NCBI GenBank assembly: GCA_035529895.1
Contig: DATKVV010000034.1
Span: 62,001 to 126,000, forward strand
Reading direction: 5' to 3'
Length of the DNA stretch: 64,000 nucleotides
Source of the DNA: JAUWKC01 sp035529895
GTDB lineage: Bacteria > Planctomycetota > Phycisphaerae > Sedimentisphaerales > Anaerobacaceae
The notes below the pieces were generated by a model that searched no databases, had not been told where the DNA came from, and saw only the letters and a list, made by a program, of their open reading frames with translations. Shown here piece after piece: positions 26,762 to 35,077 of the stretch (positions within the stretch are counted from its first letter, which is position 1; every line of letters begins with the position of its first letter). Made by a program: the position numbers and the translations under genes.

Positions 26762-27211
26762 ATGTATGTCACGACACAATTTTCGGTTTTTATGGTAAAC
26801 AAGCCGGGGGTATTGGCTCAGGTTCTGGGCGAGTTTGCGCGGGCCAAGATTAACATCATTGCCATAACGATGATGGATTCGGTGGAACATGGGGTCATGC
26901 GGGTGGTCTTTGCCGAACCGGAGAGGGCAAAAGAAGTGTTTGCCAGGATAAACATGCCCTACAACGAGACGGAAGTGCTGTGTGTGAACCTGACCAATCA
27001 ATCGGGAGCGCTTGCGGGGGTGGCGGAAAAGCTGGCCAGAGACCACATAAACATTTCGTACGCCTATTGCACCGCGGGCGCCAGAGGGGGGCGAACGACC
27101 GGCGTCTTGAAGGTGGCAGATGTTAAGAAAGCCATTAGGACTCTTGCGCAAAACAGAAAGGAAAGCAAGTCGCAGCCGGTCATCAGACGCTCGCATACTT
27201 CGAGAAGATAA
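26762..27211 (+). CDS. Tandem ACT-domain protein
   Basis: A 149-aa protein with an ATG at 26762 after GGAGAGG with 8-bp spacing. Two ACT modules are visible: residues about 3-65 (SVFMVNKPGVLAQVLGEFAR, then INIIAITMMD) and about 70-130 (NQSGALAGVAEKLARDHINI). The Pro-Gly-x-Leu and Gly-Ala-Leu turns are typical ligand-binding loops. The last 20 residues are basic and Ser-rich. Stand-alone ACT proteins usually sense amino acids, and this one lies next to a peptide-uptake island. The ligand and target are unknown. Confidence 0.85.
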   Translation: MYVTTQFSVFMVNKPGVLAQVLGEFARAKINIIAITMMDSVEHGVMRVVFAEPERAKEVFARINMPYNETEVLCVNLTNQSGALAGVAEKLARDHINISYAYCTAGARGGRTTGVLKVADVKKAIRTLAQNRKESKSQPVIRRSHTSRR

Positions 27212-27333
27212 CTGAACAAAGCAGACGGTCACACTATAAGGCTAAAAGTCGAGAAGCGGTTGCCCGGGTGACGGTTGCTCCCGGCCGTTTGCCACGCAAC
27301 AGTTGTTGCAGGCAAGTACGGCAAGGCGGAAGA

Positions 27334-27912
27334 CTAATAGACAATCGCAGTTGTTTCCTCTATTTTTTTGATGACTTCGCCGGCATCGGCAGAGTTGGCT
27401 ATATAGCCGTCGAAACCTTTCTGCAGGAGGGCGGCGGCTTCGGAATCGCTCAGTCGGTTCGCAAGGGCTAAAACCTTGATGGTCTGCAAATCCTCAGTGG
27501 CGCGGATGCTTTTGCAGATGTCCGTTGCGGTTATGCCTTTGGCAAAAAGATTTATCAGTAAGACGTGCGGGGCAAATTTCTGGGCGACCACACCGGTTTC
27601 AAAATTGCTGTGGACGACCTGCACTTCATAATCGGCTTTGGTCCGCAGAGCGTCAACCAGTGATGAGACCGTATCGCCGTCGCCGTCAACGATAAGGACC
27701 CGGATTTTACCGACCGGGAGTGCGGCCGTGGGCATATTATGGACTTTCATGAAGCGAAGCAGCTCGCCGAGCGGTATTCGCCGGTCCTTGCTTCCCGGTA
27801 TGCGATAGCCTTTGAGCTGGCCGCTGTCAAACCACTTGGAAACCGTTCGCGGAGCGACGTTGCAAATCCTGGCCACATCGCCTGTCGTCAGTACGTTTTT
27901 ACCTTTCGCCAT
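27334..27912 (-). CDS. HTH (excisionase/MerR-like) plus degenerate receiver regulator
   Basis: A 192-aa regulator. Residues 6-55 form a winged HTH of the excisionase/MerR kind (LTTGDVARICNVAPRTVSKW, then RRIPLGELLRF). Residues 69-190 have a response-regulator fold (KIRVLIVDGDGDTVSSLVDAL). The phosphoacceptor Asp is replaced by Asn121 (VLLINLF), and the conserved Lys near the end is missing in GFDGYIANS. It should therefore not be phosphorylated by a kinase in the normal way, and may bind DNA constitutively or respond to another cue. Its target is unknown; the region in front of the DegT aminotransferase is a candidate. Confidence 0.85.
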   Translation of the reverse strand: MAKGKNVLTTGDVARICNVAPRTVSKWFDSGQLKGYRIPGSKDRRIPLGELLRFMKVHNMPTAALPVGKIRVLIVDGDGDTVSSLVDALRTKADYEVQVVHSNFETGVVAQKFAPHVLLINLFAKGITATDICKSIRATEDLQTIKVLALANRLSDSEAAALLQKGFDGYIANSADAGEVIKKIEETTAIVY

Positions 27913-28305
27913 GTTTCGATCCCCATCACCACCCGTTTACACCGTATCTTTCTTCGGCCTTAAAAGAGGGGCTGTTTAGCACAGAAACAGGAATTTCTGA
28001 CTTTGAGTGAGATAAGCGGCAGGCTTTGAAATGTCAGGTCCTATAAGCACAACCGGCTTTTGCGTAAAAGGATAAAAGAGGATATCAAAAGCTCGCTTTG
28101 GCGAACGCATCGAGCGTGGGGGTTTGGCGGGGATAAGGGCGCAAAGGTGCGGTCAAAATGTCTTTGATTTATGCGGCCCGGGCAGGTAGAATTTGGCAGG
28201 TATCGGGCCTTTTGTATATAGCGGCCGGTTGTGAGCCGGCGCTTGCCGAAGGATTATTTGCCAACGACATTGTGCTAACGGTTTTTTTCTGATGAGGAGG
28301 TTTCA
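27913..28305. other. Divergent intergenic region in front of the DegT aminotransferase gene
   Basis: 393 bp. A strong ribosome binding site (GAGGAGG) lies 7 bp before the ATG at 28306. A hairpin GCCGGTTGTGAGCCGGC lies near 28225. The rest shows several G-rich, possibly structured stretches but no riboswitch class I can name, and no ORF. Confidence 0.35.
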
Positions 28306-29436
28306 ATGAGGGTATATTTGTCTCGGCCGGACATCACTGAGAAGGAAATCGAGGCGGTCTGCGCGGTGCTCCGCAGCCCGAATCTTTCGCTTGGTCCGAA
28401 ACTTGCCGAATTCGAAGAGGCTTTTGCGGCTTATATCGGCAGAAAACGAGCGGTGGCCGTTAACAGCGGCACGAGCGGCCTGTTTCTGTGCATGCTGGCT
28501 TTGGGGATTGGACCCGGCGACGAGGTTATTACCACGCCGTTTACTTTTATAGCCACTTCGAACTCGATTATGATGGTCGGCGCAAGACCGGTCTTTGTTG
28601 ACATAGACCCGGTGAGCCTGAATCTGGACCCTGCAAGAATCGAACCGGCGATAACTGAAAAGACAAAAGCCATTATGCCGGTAGAGGTTTTTGGGAACCC
28701 TGCTGGTTTCGATAAAATCTGCGAAATCGCTGAGAAACACAATCTGACCGTAATCGAAGACAGTTGTGAGGCCCTCGGCTCGACGCTGAACGGCAGAAAG
28801 GCCGGTACGTTCGGTACGATGAGCGTATTTGCATTCTATCCGAATAAGCAGATAACCACCGGCGAGGGCGGAATGATTCTGACCGACGACGACGATTTGG
28901 CGGATATGTGCCTATCGCTTCGCAACCAGGGCCGAGGCAAGGGTGGCGGCTGGCTGGACCACGAAAGGCTCGGGTACAACTTTAGGCTCAGCGACATTAA
29001 CTGTGCATTGGGCATTGCGCAGCTTTCGAGAATCGACGAAATGAGCGCCAAACGCAAACAGGTCGCAGCGTGGTACCAGGAAATGTTGGCCGGCGACGAC
29101 CGGCTTATAGTACCGGCCGAGCCGGCGCGCTGTGAGGTCTGCTGGTTTGTTTTTGTCGTCAGGCTGGCGGAAAGATTCACTCTAAAGCAGCGTAACAAGG
29201 TCCTGCAAATGATGAGGGAGCGGGGCATACAGGTGAAAAACTATTTTCCGCCCGTGCTCTTACAGCCTTTTATGGCAGAACGGTTCAGGTATGAACAGGG
29301 CGATTTCCCTGTTACCGAATCAGTGTGCAAGGGTACTATTTCCCTGCCGTTCTATAATAATCTGACCAGGGATCAGGTATCGCTTGTTTGCAGTGAGTTG
29401 AGACAGGCGCTGGATGAAATTTCGGCGAATGTTTAA
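28306..29436 (+). CDS. DegT/DnrJ/EryC1/StrS-family PLP aminotransferase
   Basis: A 376-aa cytoplasmic aminotransferase that probably transfers an amino group to a nucleotide-bound keto-sugar. Landmarks: NSGTSGLFLCMLALGIGPGDEVITTPFTF (53-81, given in two parts NSGTSGLFL and GDEVITTPFTF), IEDSCEALGS with Asp152 that would contact the PLP ring nitrogen, and YPNKQITTGEGG with Lys181 forming the Schiff base. The C-terminal YNFRLSDINCALGIAQLSR is diagnostic. Length is typical. It is a single gene without the usual sugar-nucleotide neighbours, so the sugar substrate is unknown. A role in O-antigen or exopolysaccharide sugars is usual for the family. Confidence 0.92.
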   Translation: MRVYLSRPDITEKEIEAVCAVLRSPNLSLGPKLAEFEEAFAAYIGRKRAVAVNSGTSGLFLCMLALGIGPGDEVITTPFTFIATSNSIMMVGARPVFVDIDPVSLNLDPARIEPAITEKTKAIMPVEVFGNPAGFDKICEIAEKHNLTVIEDSCEALGSTLNGRKAGTFGTMSVFAFYPNKQITTGEGGMILTDDDDLADMCLSLRNQGRGKGGGWLDHERLGYNFRLSDINCALGIAQLSRIDEMSAKRKQVAAWYQEMLAGDDRLIVPAEPARCEVCWFVFVVRLAERFTLKQRNKVLQMMRERGIQVKNYFPPVLLQPFMAERFRYEQGDFPVTESVCKGTISLPFYNNLTRDQVSLVCSELRQALDEISANV

Positions 29437-29594
29437 GCGGAAGAGTTTCTTGCTGTTTTGGCAACAGAAGGACTAACGCAAGGGGCGTCTTGCAGCCGAT
29501 AAAAATGGGCTTTCGAGGCTGTTTTTGCACCGGCGATTCGACGCCGAATACTAAGTGTGTATGTGACCCCAATTCAATTAAGGCGTTTTTTGAT

Positions 29595-29623
29595 TTGGTG
29601 TACAGGGGTATATATGTTAGAAT
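29595..29623 (+). promoter_or_regulatory. Candidate promoter of the small membrane protein gene
   Basis: TTGGTG, a 17-bp spacer and TAGAAT (5 of 6 -10 matches). The predicted start near 29630 leaves a leader of about 65 nt. Confidence 0.45.
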
Positions 29624-29696
29624 ATAAGAGGAATGAATAGCCAAGGCCGGCGGGGGGGCGGCCGATAAAATCATTATCTTTGGAAGGGAGAGCATT

Positions 29697-29966
29697 ATGG
29701 GAGGCTGGAGAAGCAAAATCATCTTCCTGCTTATCGTTTACTTTGCCGGCTTTGCAACCGCCATTTATTGTCTGGCGCCTGTACCGGAAAACCGAGGTAA
29801 TCATCGTGGCGAGAACGGCTTTGTGCATTCGGTGTTTAAGTCGGATGAATTTGCGAAGTCTTTCAACCTCGAGATGCACAAGTGTCTGGATTTTGCCAGG
29901 GATGCTGCCCGACAGGCAGGCGAATTCGTCAAGCAAAAGCTCGATGAAAGGCAGGCCAGCAGCTAA
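29697..29966 (+). CDS. Small single-pass membrane protein, unknown
   Basis: An 89-aa protein with a strong ribosome binding site (GGAAGGGAGAG) just before the ATG. Residues 8-27 form one transmembrane helix (IIFLLIVYFAGFATAIYCLA). The remaining 60 residues are charged and helical (KSDEFAKSFNLEMHKCLDFA, then RQAGEFVKQKLDERQ), possibly amphipathic. It has its own candidate promoter and a perfect-stem terminator, so it is a stand-alone transcription unit and a real gene despite its size. Family and function are not recognised. Confidence 0.7.
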   Translation: MGGWRSKIIFLLIVYFAGFATAIYCLAPVPENRGNHRGENGFVHSVFKSDEFAKSFNLEMHKCLDFARDAARQAGEFVKQKLDERQASS

Positions 29967-30052
29967 GCGGCAAGGAGGCTGACTTAGGCACGGACTCTTA
30001 ATTGCTAACCGTATATACGTTATCCAGGGGGGGACGTATATGCCGCATCGTT

Positions 30053-30087
30053 TGGCCGTGGGTTACGGGGCCCACGGCCAGCTTTTT
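30053..30087 (+). terminator. Rho-independent terminator of the small membrane protein gene
   Basis: A perfect 10-bp stem (TGGCCGTGGG pairing with CCCACGGCCA) with an 8-nt loop, followed by GCTTTTTG. Another inverted repeat (ATATACGT / ACGTATAT, 30013-30041) lies just upstream. Confidence 0.8.
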
Positions 30088-30094
30088 GCGCGAC

Positions 30095-30131
30095 GGAAAG
30101 AAAACGCCGCCGAGTAGCTGGCACGGCGGCA
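30095..30131 (-). terminator. Rho-independent terminator of the sigma/partner operon 1
   Basis: On the minus strand GCCGCCG pairs with CGGCGGC (plus-strand 30106-30112 and 30124-30130) and is followed by TTTTCTTT. It lies 25 bp after the stop of the 502-aa gene. Confidence 0.75.
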
Positions 30132-30154
30132 TTCAACAACTTGTTTAGCAGACG

Positions 30155-31663
30155 CTATTTCTTAAGAGAAGCACGAATCTGCTCGCTCAGTTTCATTACG
30201 CTGTCATAAGTTACATGCGTCGGTGGCTGGCTATTGTCGCTGAGTTCCGACATCGCGCCCAGAACGAACCTGTTAAACTCGTGTTCAAAAATCCTGTAAG
30301 CGTAAATGGGATTTCCAACCTCGGTTTTGCGCTCCCCGGCGTCCTCAAACTCGCAGAGAATGTTAAAACATCTTCCTGTAGGTGATGCGCTCACCTGTTG
30401 TGTTGCTACGTAAATCGCCCATTCATAGAACCATGCGGTTTTCTTTCCGTTTTTCCATGTGTACGTTTTCTTTGTGTAGGCGAGATGGCGACCCACATAC
30501 GAGATTTCAGGCGGCCGGTCGCCCAATTCTGTCGGGCCGGGTTTTAGTCCGTAAATCACCACAGGGATTGTGGGCAATTCGCCTCCGGCTTGCAGGCCCG
30601 CAAACGCGTTTTCTTGTGGCTGCTGGTCCGACTTACAGCCCCAGCCGAGGATTATACTTCCATCGTCCAAAATGAAGGCGACAGCAAGACTGACCTTGGC
30701 GTTGCCCATAAAGAACCATCCGGCTCCCAAGCCTTCCCCGACAGTTGCGCTCTCCAAAGTATTCTGATGTTTATAGGCAACACAATCCGGAAATGCAAAA
30801 ATAGAGGCAGATAAGGGCACATCGCGTTCAACCTCCATGAAGTACATGGGCCGCCAGGTGGTATCGTCTCCACTTGTTTTGAACCACGCATTGACACGGC
30901 CCAGTTCGCCCGACGAAGGAGACAGCCAGCACCTTACTTTCTTCGGGACCGCCCCCGCAATCGAGTCAAATGTGAATTCGCGCTGCCATATATCGAATAG
31001 CGTTCCGTCGATCTTTTCTTGGCCGACGTTGCTGAATTCCACAAGCTGCTCGGGTTCTATCATACGAAGGAAGGTGTCTACATCGTGTTTCATATCAAGC
31101 TGCCGCTTGACTTTGCTTAACCTGTTGAACCAAACCAATCTTCTTCCGTGCTCTATATCCATGGCATACTCTCCATCGCGGAAAGCCTCGCTTCGAAAGT
31201 ACCTGCGAACTCCGCGGGTGTAAGGGTCAGGCTCATGGGATATGCGTCGAAATCTGCCATTTTCAAGGTCGATCCAACGTTCTTCTGGCAAGATTGTTGC
31301 TGTCATAAGCTCCGGCTGATTAGGGTCTGGTGCGTAATTCCAGATCGTAGATTTGATGTGTAGGGTCCTTGCATCGCACAGCAGCTCTGGCAGGTCGCTG
31401 ATTCCGTAAGCGGGTGCGACCGCGCTATCGAAGACTCTCAGCGACAGTATGACGCCCAAAATGACCGCCGCGGCTGCGGCAAATCTGACCATTTTGCTTT
31501 TCATGACGATTCTCCAAATGTCAAGCCCGGTTTCAGCCGGCTTTGTTTGTCTCACTCTTTCCAGATGCTCCAACGCGTCATTGAGAATTCTCTTATCCGC
31601 CTCGGAACTAATTGAAACACCTGATTCCTTAATTAGTCTGTTTATGTTGTCTGCCGGTTTCAT
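30155..31663 (-). CDS. Membrane-anchored partner of ECF sigma factor (operon 1)
   Basis: A 502-aa protein whose ATG overlaps the stop of the upstream ECF sigma gene by 4 bp (ATGA), so translation is coupled. Residues 1-50 are a helical cytoplasmic stretch, the usual position for sigma binding. LDIWRIVMKSKMVRF leads into one transmembrane helix (about 58-78). The 420-residue outer part begins LCDARTLHIKSTIW and contains beta-rich segments like the LolA/LppX-type lipoprotein-carrier fold seen in planctomycete sigma partners. The same WRI-MKSK plus Ala-rich helix occurs in the protein at 35078. It is probably an anti-sigma or signal sensor, inferred from arrangement only; no ZAS zinc motif (H-x3-C-x2-C) is seen. 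Confidence 0.65.
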   Translation of the reverse strand: MKPADNINRLIKESGVSISSEADKRILNDALEHLERVRQTKPAETGLDIWRIVMKSKMVRFAAAAAVILGVILSLRVFDSAVAPAYGISDLPELLCDARTLHIKSTIWNYAPDPNQPELMTATILPEERWIDLENGRFRRISHEPDPYTRGVRRYFRSEAFRDGEYAMDIEHGRRLVWFNRLSKVKRQLDMKHDVDTFLRMIEPEQLVEFSNVGQEKIDGTLFDIWQREFTFDSIAGAVPKKVRCWLSPSSGELGRVNAWFKTSGDDTTWRPMYFMEVERDVPLSASIFAFPDCVAYKHQNTLESATVGEGLGAGWFFMGNAKVSLAVAFILDDGSIILGWGCKSDQQPQENAFAGLQAGGELPTIPVVIYGLKPGPTELGDRPPEISYVGRHLAYTKKTYTWKNGKKTAWFYEWAIYVATQQVSASPTGRCFNILCEFEDAGERKTEVGNPIYAYRIFEHEFNRFVLGAMSELSDNSQPPTHVTYDSVMKLSEQIRASLKK

Positions 31664-32199
31664 TTTTTCGCCTCACTATTCAAGATTGACCGCAGTTTAT
31701 CCATTCCATACCGGTACCGGCTCTTGGCCGTGTTGACTGAGATGCCTTGTGACTTTGCAATTGCTCTAAACTTCATCCCCGCTCGCAAGTGCAGGACGAC
31801 CACTTCTCGTTGCTGGCAGGGCAGTTGTGCCACCGCGCGGCTTAGTTGCTGCAACTGCTCGTTGCACGCAATTGACTCATAAGCCCCGTTCGAATCCGCG
31901 CCAATGGGCTCCACCTCATCAAGTGCTACCGTATGACTCCGTCTCAAGCGGTTTACGTTGCGTGCACGATTAGCAACGCAGGTGGCTAAATAACCTTTGA
32001 GGGTCCCCGTCAGTCGAAACCCCTCAAGAGCCTGAACAAATGAGACAAAGACATCGTGCACCACGTCCTCGGCGGCGCTGGTATCATTCAAGAGGGCGAC
32101 AGCCAGGACCATCAAATCATTCTTGTACTTTTCATAGATCCGACGCAGAGCCTCCTTACTCCCGCGTTTACACCTTTGCACAAGCAGCTTGTCTTCCAT
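31660..32199 (-). CDS. ECF-type RNA polymerase sigma factor (operon 1)
   Basis: About 179 aa from the ATG at 32199; a GTG at 32208 is an alternative and neither has a strong Shine-Dalgarno sequence. Region 2 is recognisable in AAEDVVHDVFVSFVQALEGF and the following LKGYLATCVANRARN. Region 4 is LPCQQREVVVLHLRAGMKFR followed by the HTH ISVNTAKSRYRYGMDKLR. Such factors redirect RNA polymerase to a small regulon, usually in response to envelope or substrate signals. The downstream partner gene overlaps by 4 bp. Confidence 0.92.
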   Translation of the reverse strand: MEDKLLVQRCKRGSKEALRRIYEKYKNDLMVLAVALLNDTSAAEDVVHDVFVSFVQALEGFRLTGTLKGYLATCVANRARNVNRLRRSHTVALDEVEPIGADSNGAYESIACNEQLQQLSRAVAQLPCQQREVVVLHLRAGMKFRAIAKSQGISVNTAKSRYRYGMDKLRSILNSEAKK

Positions 32200-32340
32200 A
32201 AGGCCCACTAAAGCAGTCCTAAACGAACGTTCGCCACTAACATAACACTTTGAGCACTTGTTTGGGTCTAAAGAAAATAGGGGCTTTCCCGGTCTTCTTG
32301 ACCATTATGGTCCAAGAACCAGCCCCGACCGAAAGCGCAC

Positions 32341-32376
32341 AAAAAAAACGCCGCGGAGCAAATGGCCCAGCGGCGT
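32341..32376 (-). terminator. Rho-independent terminator of the M1-like gene
   Basis: On the minus strand GCCGCTGGGCCATTTGCTCCGCGGC folds with a CGCCGC/GCGGCG stem (plus-strand 32349-32354 and 32370-32375) and is followed by eight T residues. It lies 21 bp beyond the stop codon. Confidence 0.85.
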
Positions 32377-32396
32377 GTTAATCTGACGTCGGACGC

Positions 32397-34988
32397 TTAT
32401 TTCCCTTCTCGTTCCAACTTCCGTTTTTTTCTCGGTATCCAAGGTCGCCAATCGCATGGTCTGCCAAAATTGCCCGTCCACTGCCATTTTCCCTTCCAGA
32501 AAGCAGGCACGAAAGTATCATCCCACTTGCCGGTACGAGGATGCCTCACGTAAATCGGCCAAATCATACCTTCTTCCGGTTGCTCGGGAGGCAGTGGAGC
32601 ACGAAGGATGTCATATTTAGTAAATTCAGTAACGTCCCAACCCTGTAGCACGCGTTTTGCTTCTTCATCGTCTTGGAACCGCGCCCAGACTATAGCTCGT
32701 TTGAGTGCCTCGGTGTCGTGGGAATATAAAGCAGACATGATGGTCAGGAGAAGGTCCACAGGTGTCGACATGTCCTCGTACTTCTGGCCGGCACGAATCT
32801 TCTCCATGATTCGGCGAAATCTCTCGATAACCCGTGCCTCGGCTTCAGTGATCTCACTCGTGAGAAAAGGGTCTCCTTTATACTTTTCTTTTTCCTCCCA
32901 CTCCGATAGTCTTTCCGTGATCGAATTGCGCCAATCGGTCCGGGGGCCGAAATTCCCAAACAGCCTCCACTTTCCATCGCGGAAACCAAATACAAATGTA
33001 TTAGCCAATTCCGCCTTATCGCCTCTTCTCATATAAATCGGCCAGTAGGTGTCCCCTTCCGGTTGTCCGGGCGGCAAGGGCGTGCGAAGGATATCAAACC
33101 GGGCATACGCCTGCTCCAAATCAGCCATCTGTTTATCTGTTAATCTTGGGTCCAGGTTCTCATCGTCATGGCTGAGCCGATTGATTCGCTTGAACGCATC
33201 CGCGTCGCGGGCATGCAGGTGTGACAGAAGCGTCAGGAAAGTCCCAAGAGGCGTGGAAGTATCCTCGTACTTCTCGCCAGCGAGAATTTTTTTCCGGGTC
33301 TTGTGAAACTCCTCGATTGCCTCCGCCTCGCGTTCACTCATCTTGCCGTCAAGGGCCACCATTGTGTTGTCGAATCTGTTTGTATCCGGCAGGTATTCAT
33401 CAGGGTCAACAATCACCCTTCGCCAGGGTTTGTCGGAAGTAAATGTGCACCGTTCCTCATTTCGAGCTACACGCTTGCGCACACCACTACCGTCGGTCAG
33501 CTCCAGTAACACGTCAACAGGCATTCGTGCAGAGCCTTTGGCCTCTATCGAAACGGCGATTTGCTGTTTTGAATCAACCTGGGTTGTCTTTGCATCAACT
33601 ACTGCATAGTCTAAACTATCATTAGTGTGGACCCATTGATGGAAAAACCAGTCCAGCTCTTGCCCGCTTACCTCTTCGCATACCCTCTGAAAGTCTTCTG
33701 CATCGATAGCCTGACGGGCAAACTGGTCCAAAGTTGTTTTGGCTATTTGGCGCAGGACGTCTTTACCCAAAAGGTGTTCGAGCATCAATGCTATGGCGTA
33801 ACCCTTATCGTGCAGCAGGTCTTGATCATGCATTCGAGACTTTAAATCTTTTTCAGTTGTATTCTCAAGCTTGGTATTAAATCCAGATCTTACAGCGTCC
33901 AAATATTCGTTGAGCATATTAGAATAAACGGTGCAGGGCATGTTTCGCGCTTGCATATACTGGCGGTCGGACCAGAGTCCCATCCCCATGCACAGCCAGG
34001 TTCTGGTGGGATCCGTATCGGGGACGCCTGTGACCCAGCTCCATCCCCAATATTCGTGGCCGATTTCATGGGCGACGCCCCACGACAATTTGTCCTTGAG
34101 GACATAGACTATGTTGCTGCCGACGGGCCCGCCCCCGCCGCCTCCCCTGTCGTAGGCGACTATGTTGAGCCATGTGCCCGGATAGAACCCGTACAAATCG
34201 CGATAGAAACGCACAACATCTTTGGCAATACTCAGCCTCTGCTCCGCCCCCTCCTTATTTTGTGTGTAAAAACAGTTGATTGTTACGTCACCCTGCACGG
34301 CCGTAATCACATGCTCTGCATGTGATAACACCATGCTAAAATCGGGAATATCGGTGGCCTCGCAGGTAATTGTCCATAAGCCGTTTTCATCTTTTCGGCG
34401 TTCCACTACTTTACCCGATATGGGGATAAGAGGCTGAGGCAGCGGCCCAACAGTCACACGGTAATCGGCGAACTGCTCAACACCGAACCGCCAACCCCTA
34501 TCATCCCGATACGCTACTCTCGGATGCCAGCAGCCTCTAAGATTCTTTATACGGGCCCCACATCGCATGAGCACAGCCGCCTCTGATTGCATCTGTAACT
34601 CCACCGACTTGCCTGGTTCGAGGGGTTTACGAAGCTCCACGATAAAGTAGTCTTCCACGGGTTTACCGGCACGGACAAAGGGCGACACGTGTAACGGTTG
34701 TCCCGATTCGTCAGCGACCGAAGCGTTTTCGTCAACATGCACCAAACCTTTTTCCTTTTGTTTCTGGTTTGGAGTAAAGTGGAATACCAACTCATGAAGG
34801 GTTGCGGAGCCGCCGTTATGATACATCAACTTTGTTTTGACTTTGACGGTTCCCTTACCTTGGTCTATGACGGCGGTAACGTCGTACCGGCAGTTCGCCG
34901 CCGCACCGTGCGCTACGCCAGTTGCGAACACATAGATCAAGGATAGTGTCCATATTATCCCTTTACTTACCGAATGGTCAGGATGCAT
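32397..34988 (-). CDS. M1-like gluzincin with a missing zinc ligand and tandem C-terminal repeats
   Basis: An 863-aa exported protein (signal peptide to about residue 31). Residues about 35-530 have M1 aminopeptidase architecture: an N-terminal beta domain, then HEIGH (307-311). In M1 enzymes the third zinc ligand is the Glu of WLNEGFA; here the aligned segment is WLCMGMG (331-337), with Met334 in place of that Glu. The exopeptidase motif G-x-M-E-N is replaced by a Gly-rich GGGGGGPVGSN. Residues about 560-700 and 705-860 are two tandem copies of an NTF2-like module (ILAGEKYEDTSTPLGTFLT / IRAGQKYEDMSTPVDLLLT). It is likely a binding protein or an altered peptidase. It lies between two ECF sigma operons and has its own terminator. 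Confidence 0.8.
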   Translation of the reverse strand: MHPDHSVSKGIIWTLSLIYVFATGVAHGAAANCRYDVTAVIDQGKGTVKVKTKLMYHNGGSATLHELVFHFTPNQKQKEKGLVHVDENASVADESGQPLHVSPFVRAGKPVEDYFIVELRKPLEPGKSVELQMQSEAAVLMRCGARIKNLRGCWHPRVAYRDDRGWRFGVEQFADYRVTVGPLPQPLIPISGKVVERRKDENGLWTITCEATDIPDFSMVLSHAEHVITAVQGDVTINCFYTQNKEGAEQRLSIAKDVVRFYRDLYGFYPGTWLNIVAYDRGGGGGGPVGSNIVYVLKDKLSWGVAHEIGHEYWGWSWVTGVPDTDPTRTWLCMGMGLWSDRQYMQARNMPCTVYSNMLNEYLDAVRSGFNTKLENTTEKDLKSRMHDQDLLHDKGYAIALMLEHLLGKDVLRQIAKTTLDQFARQAIDAEDFQRVCEEVSGQELDWFFHQWVHTNDSLDYAVVDAKTTQVDSKQQIAVSIEAKGSARMPVDVLLELTDGSGVRKRVARNEERCTFTSDKPWRRVIVDPDEYLPDTNRFDNTMVALDGKMSEREAEAIEEFHKTRKKILAGEKYEDTSTPLGTFLTLLSHLHARDADAFKRINRLSHDDENLDPRLTDKQMADLEQAYARFDILRTPLPPGQPEGDTYWPIYMRRGDKAELANTFVFGFRDGKWRLFGNFGPRTDWRNSITERLSEWEEKEKYKGDPFLTSEITEAEARVIERFRRIMEKIRAGQKYEDMSTPVDLLLTIMSALYSHDTEALKRAIVWARFQDDEEAKRVLQGWDVTEFTKYDILRAPLPPEQPEEGMIWPIYVRHPRTGKWDDTFVPAFWKGKWQWTGNFGRPCDWRPWIPRKKRKLEREGK

Positions 34989-35077
34989 ATTCAGTTCTCC
35001 TAAAAATAGAAACGTGCGATTTACAGCCGGAGATTCACCCGCGCTTCAAGCTCTAAGGTGCCGCTTCCGCCGCAGAC

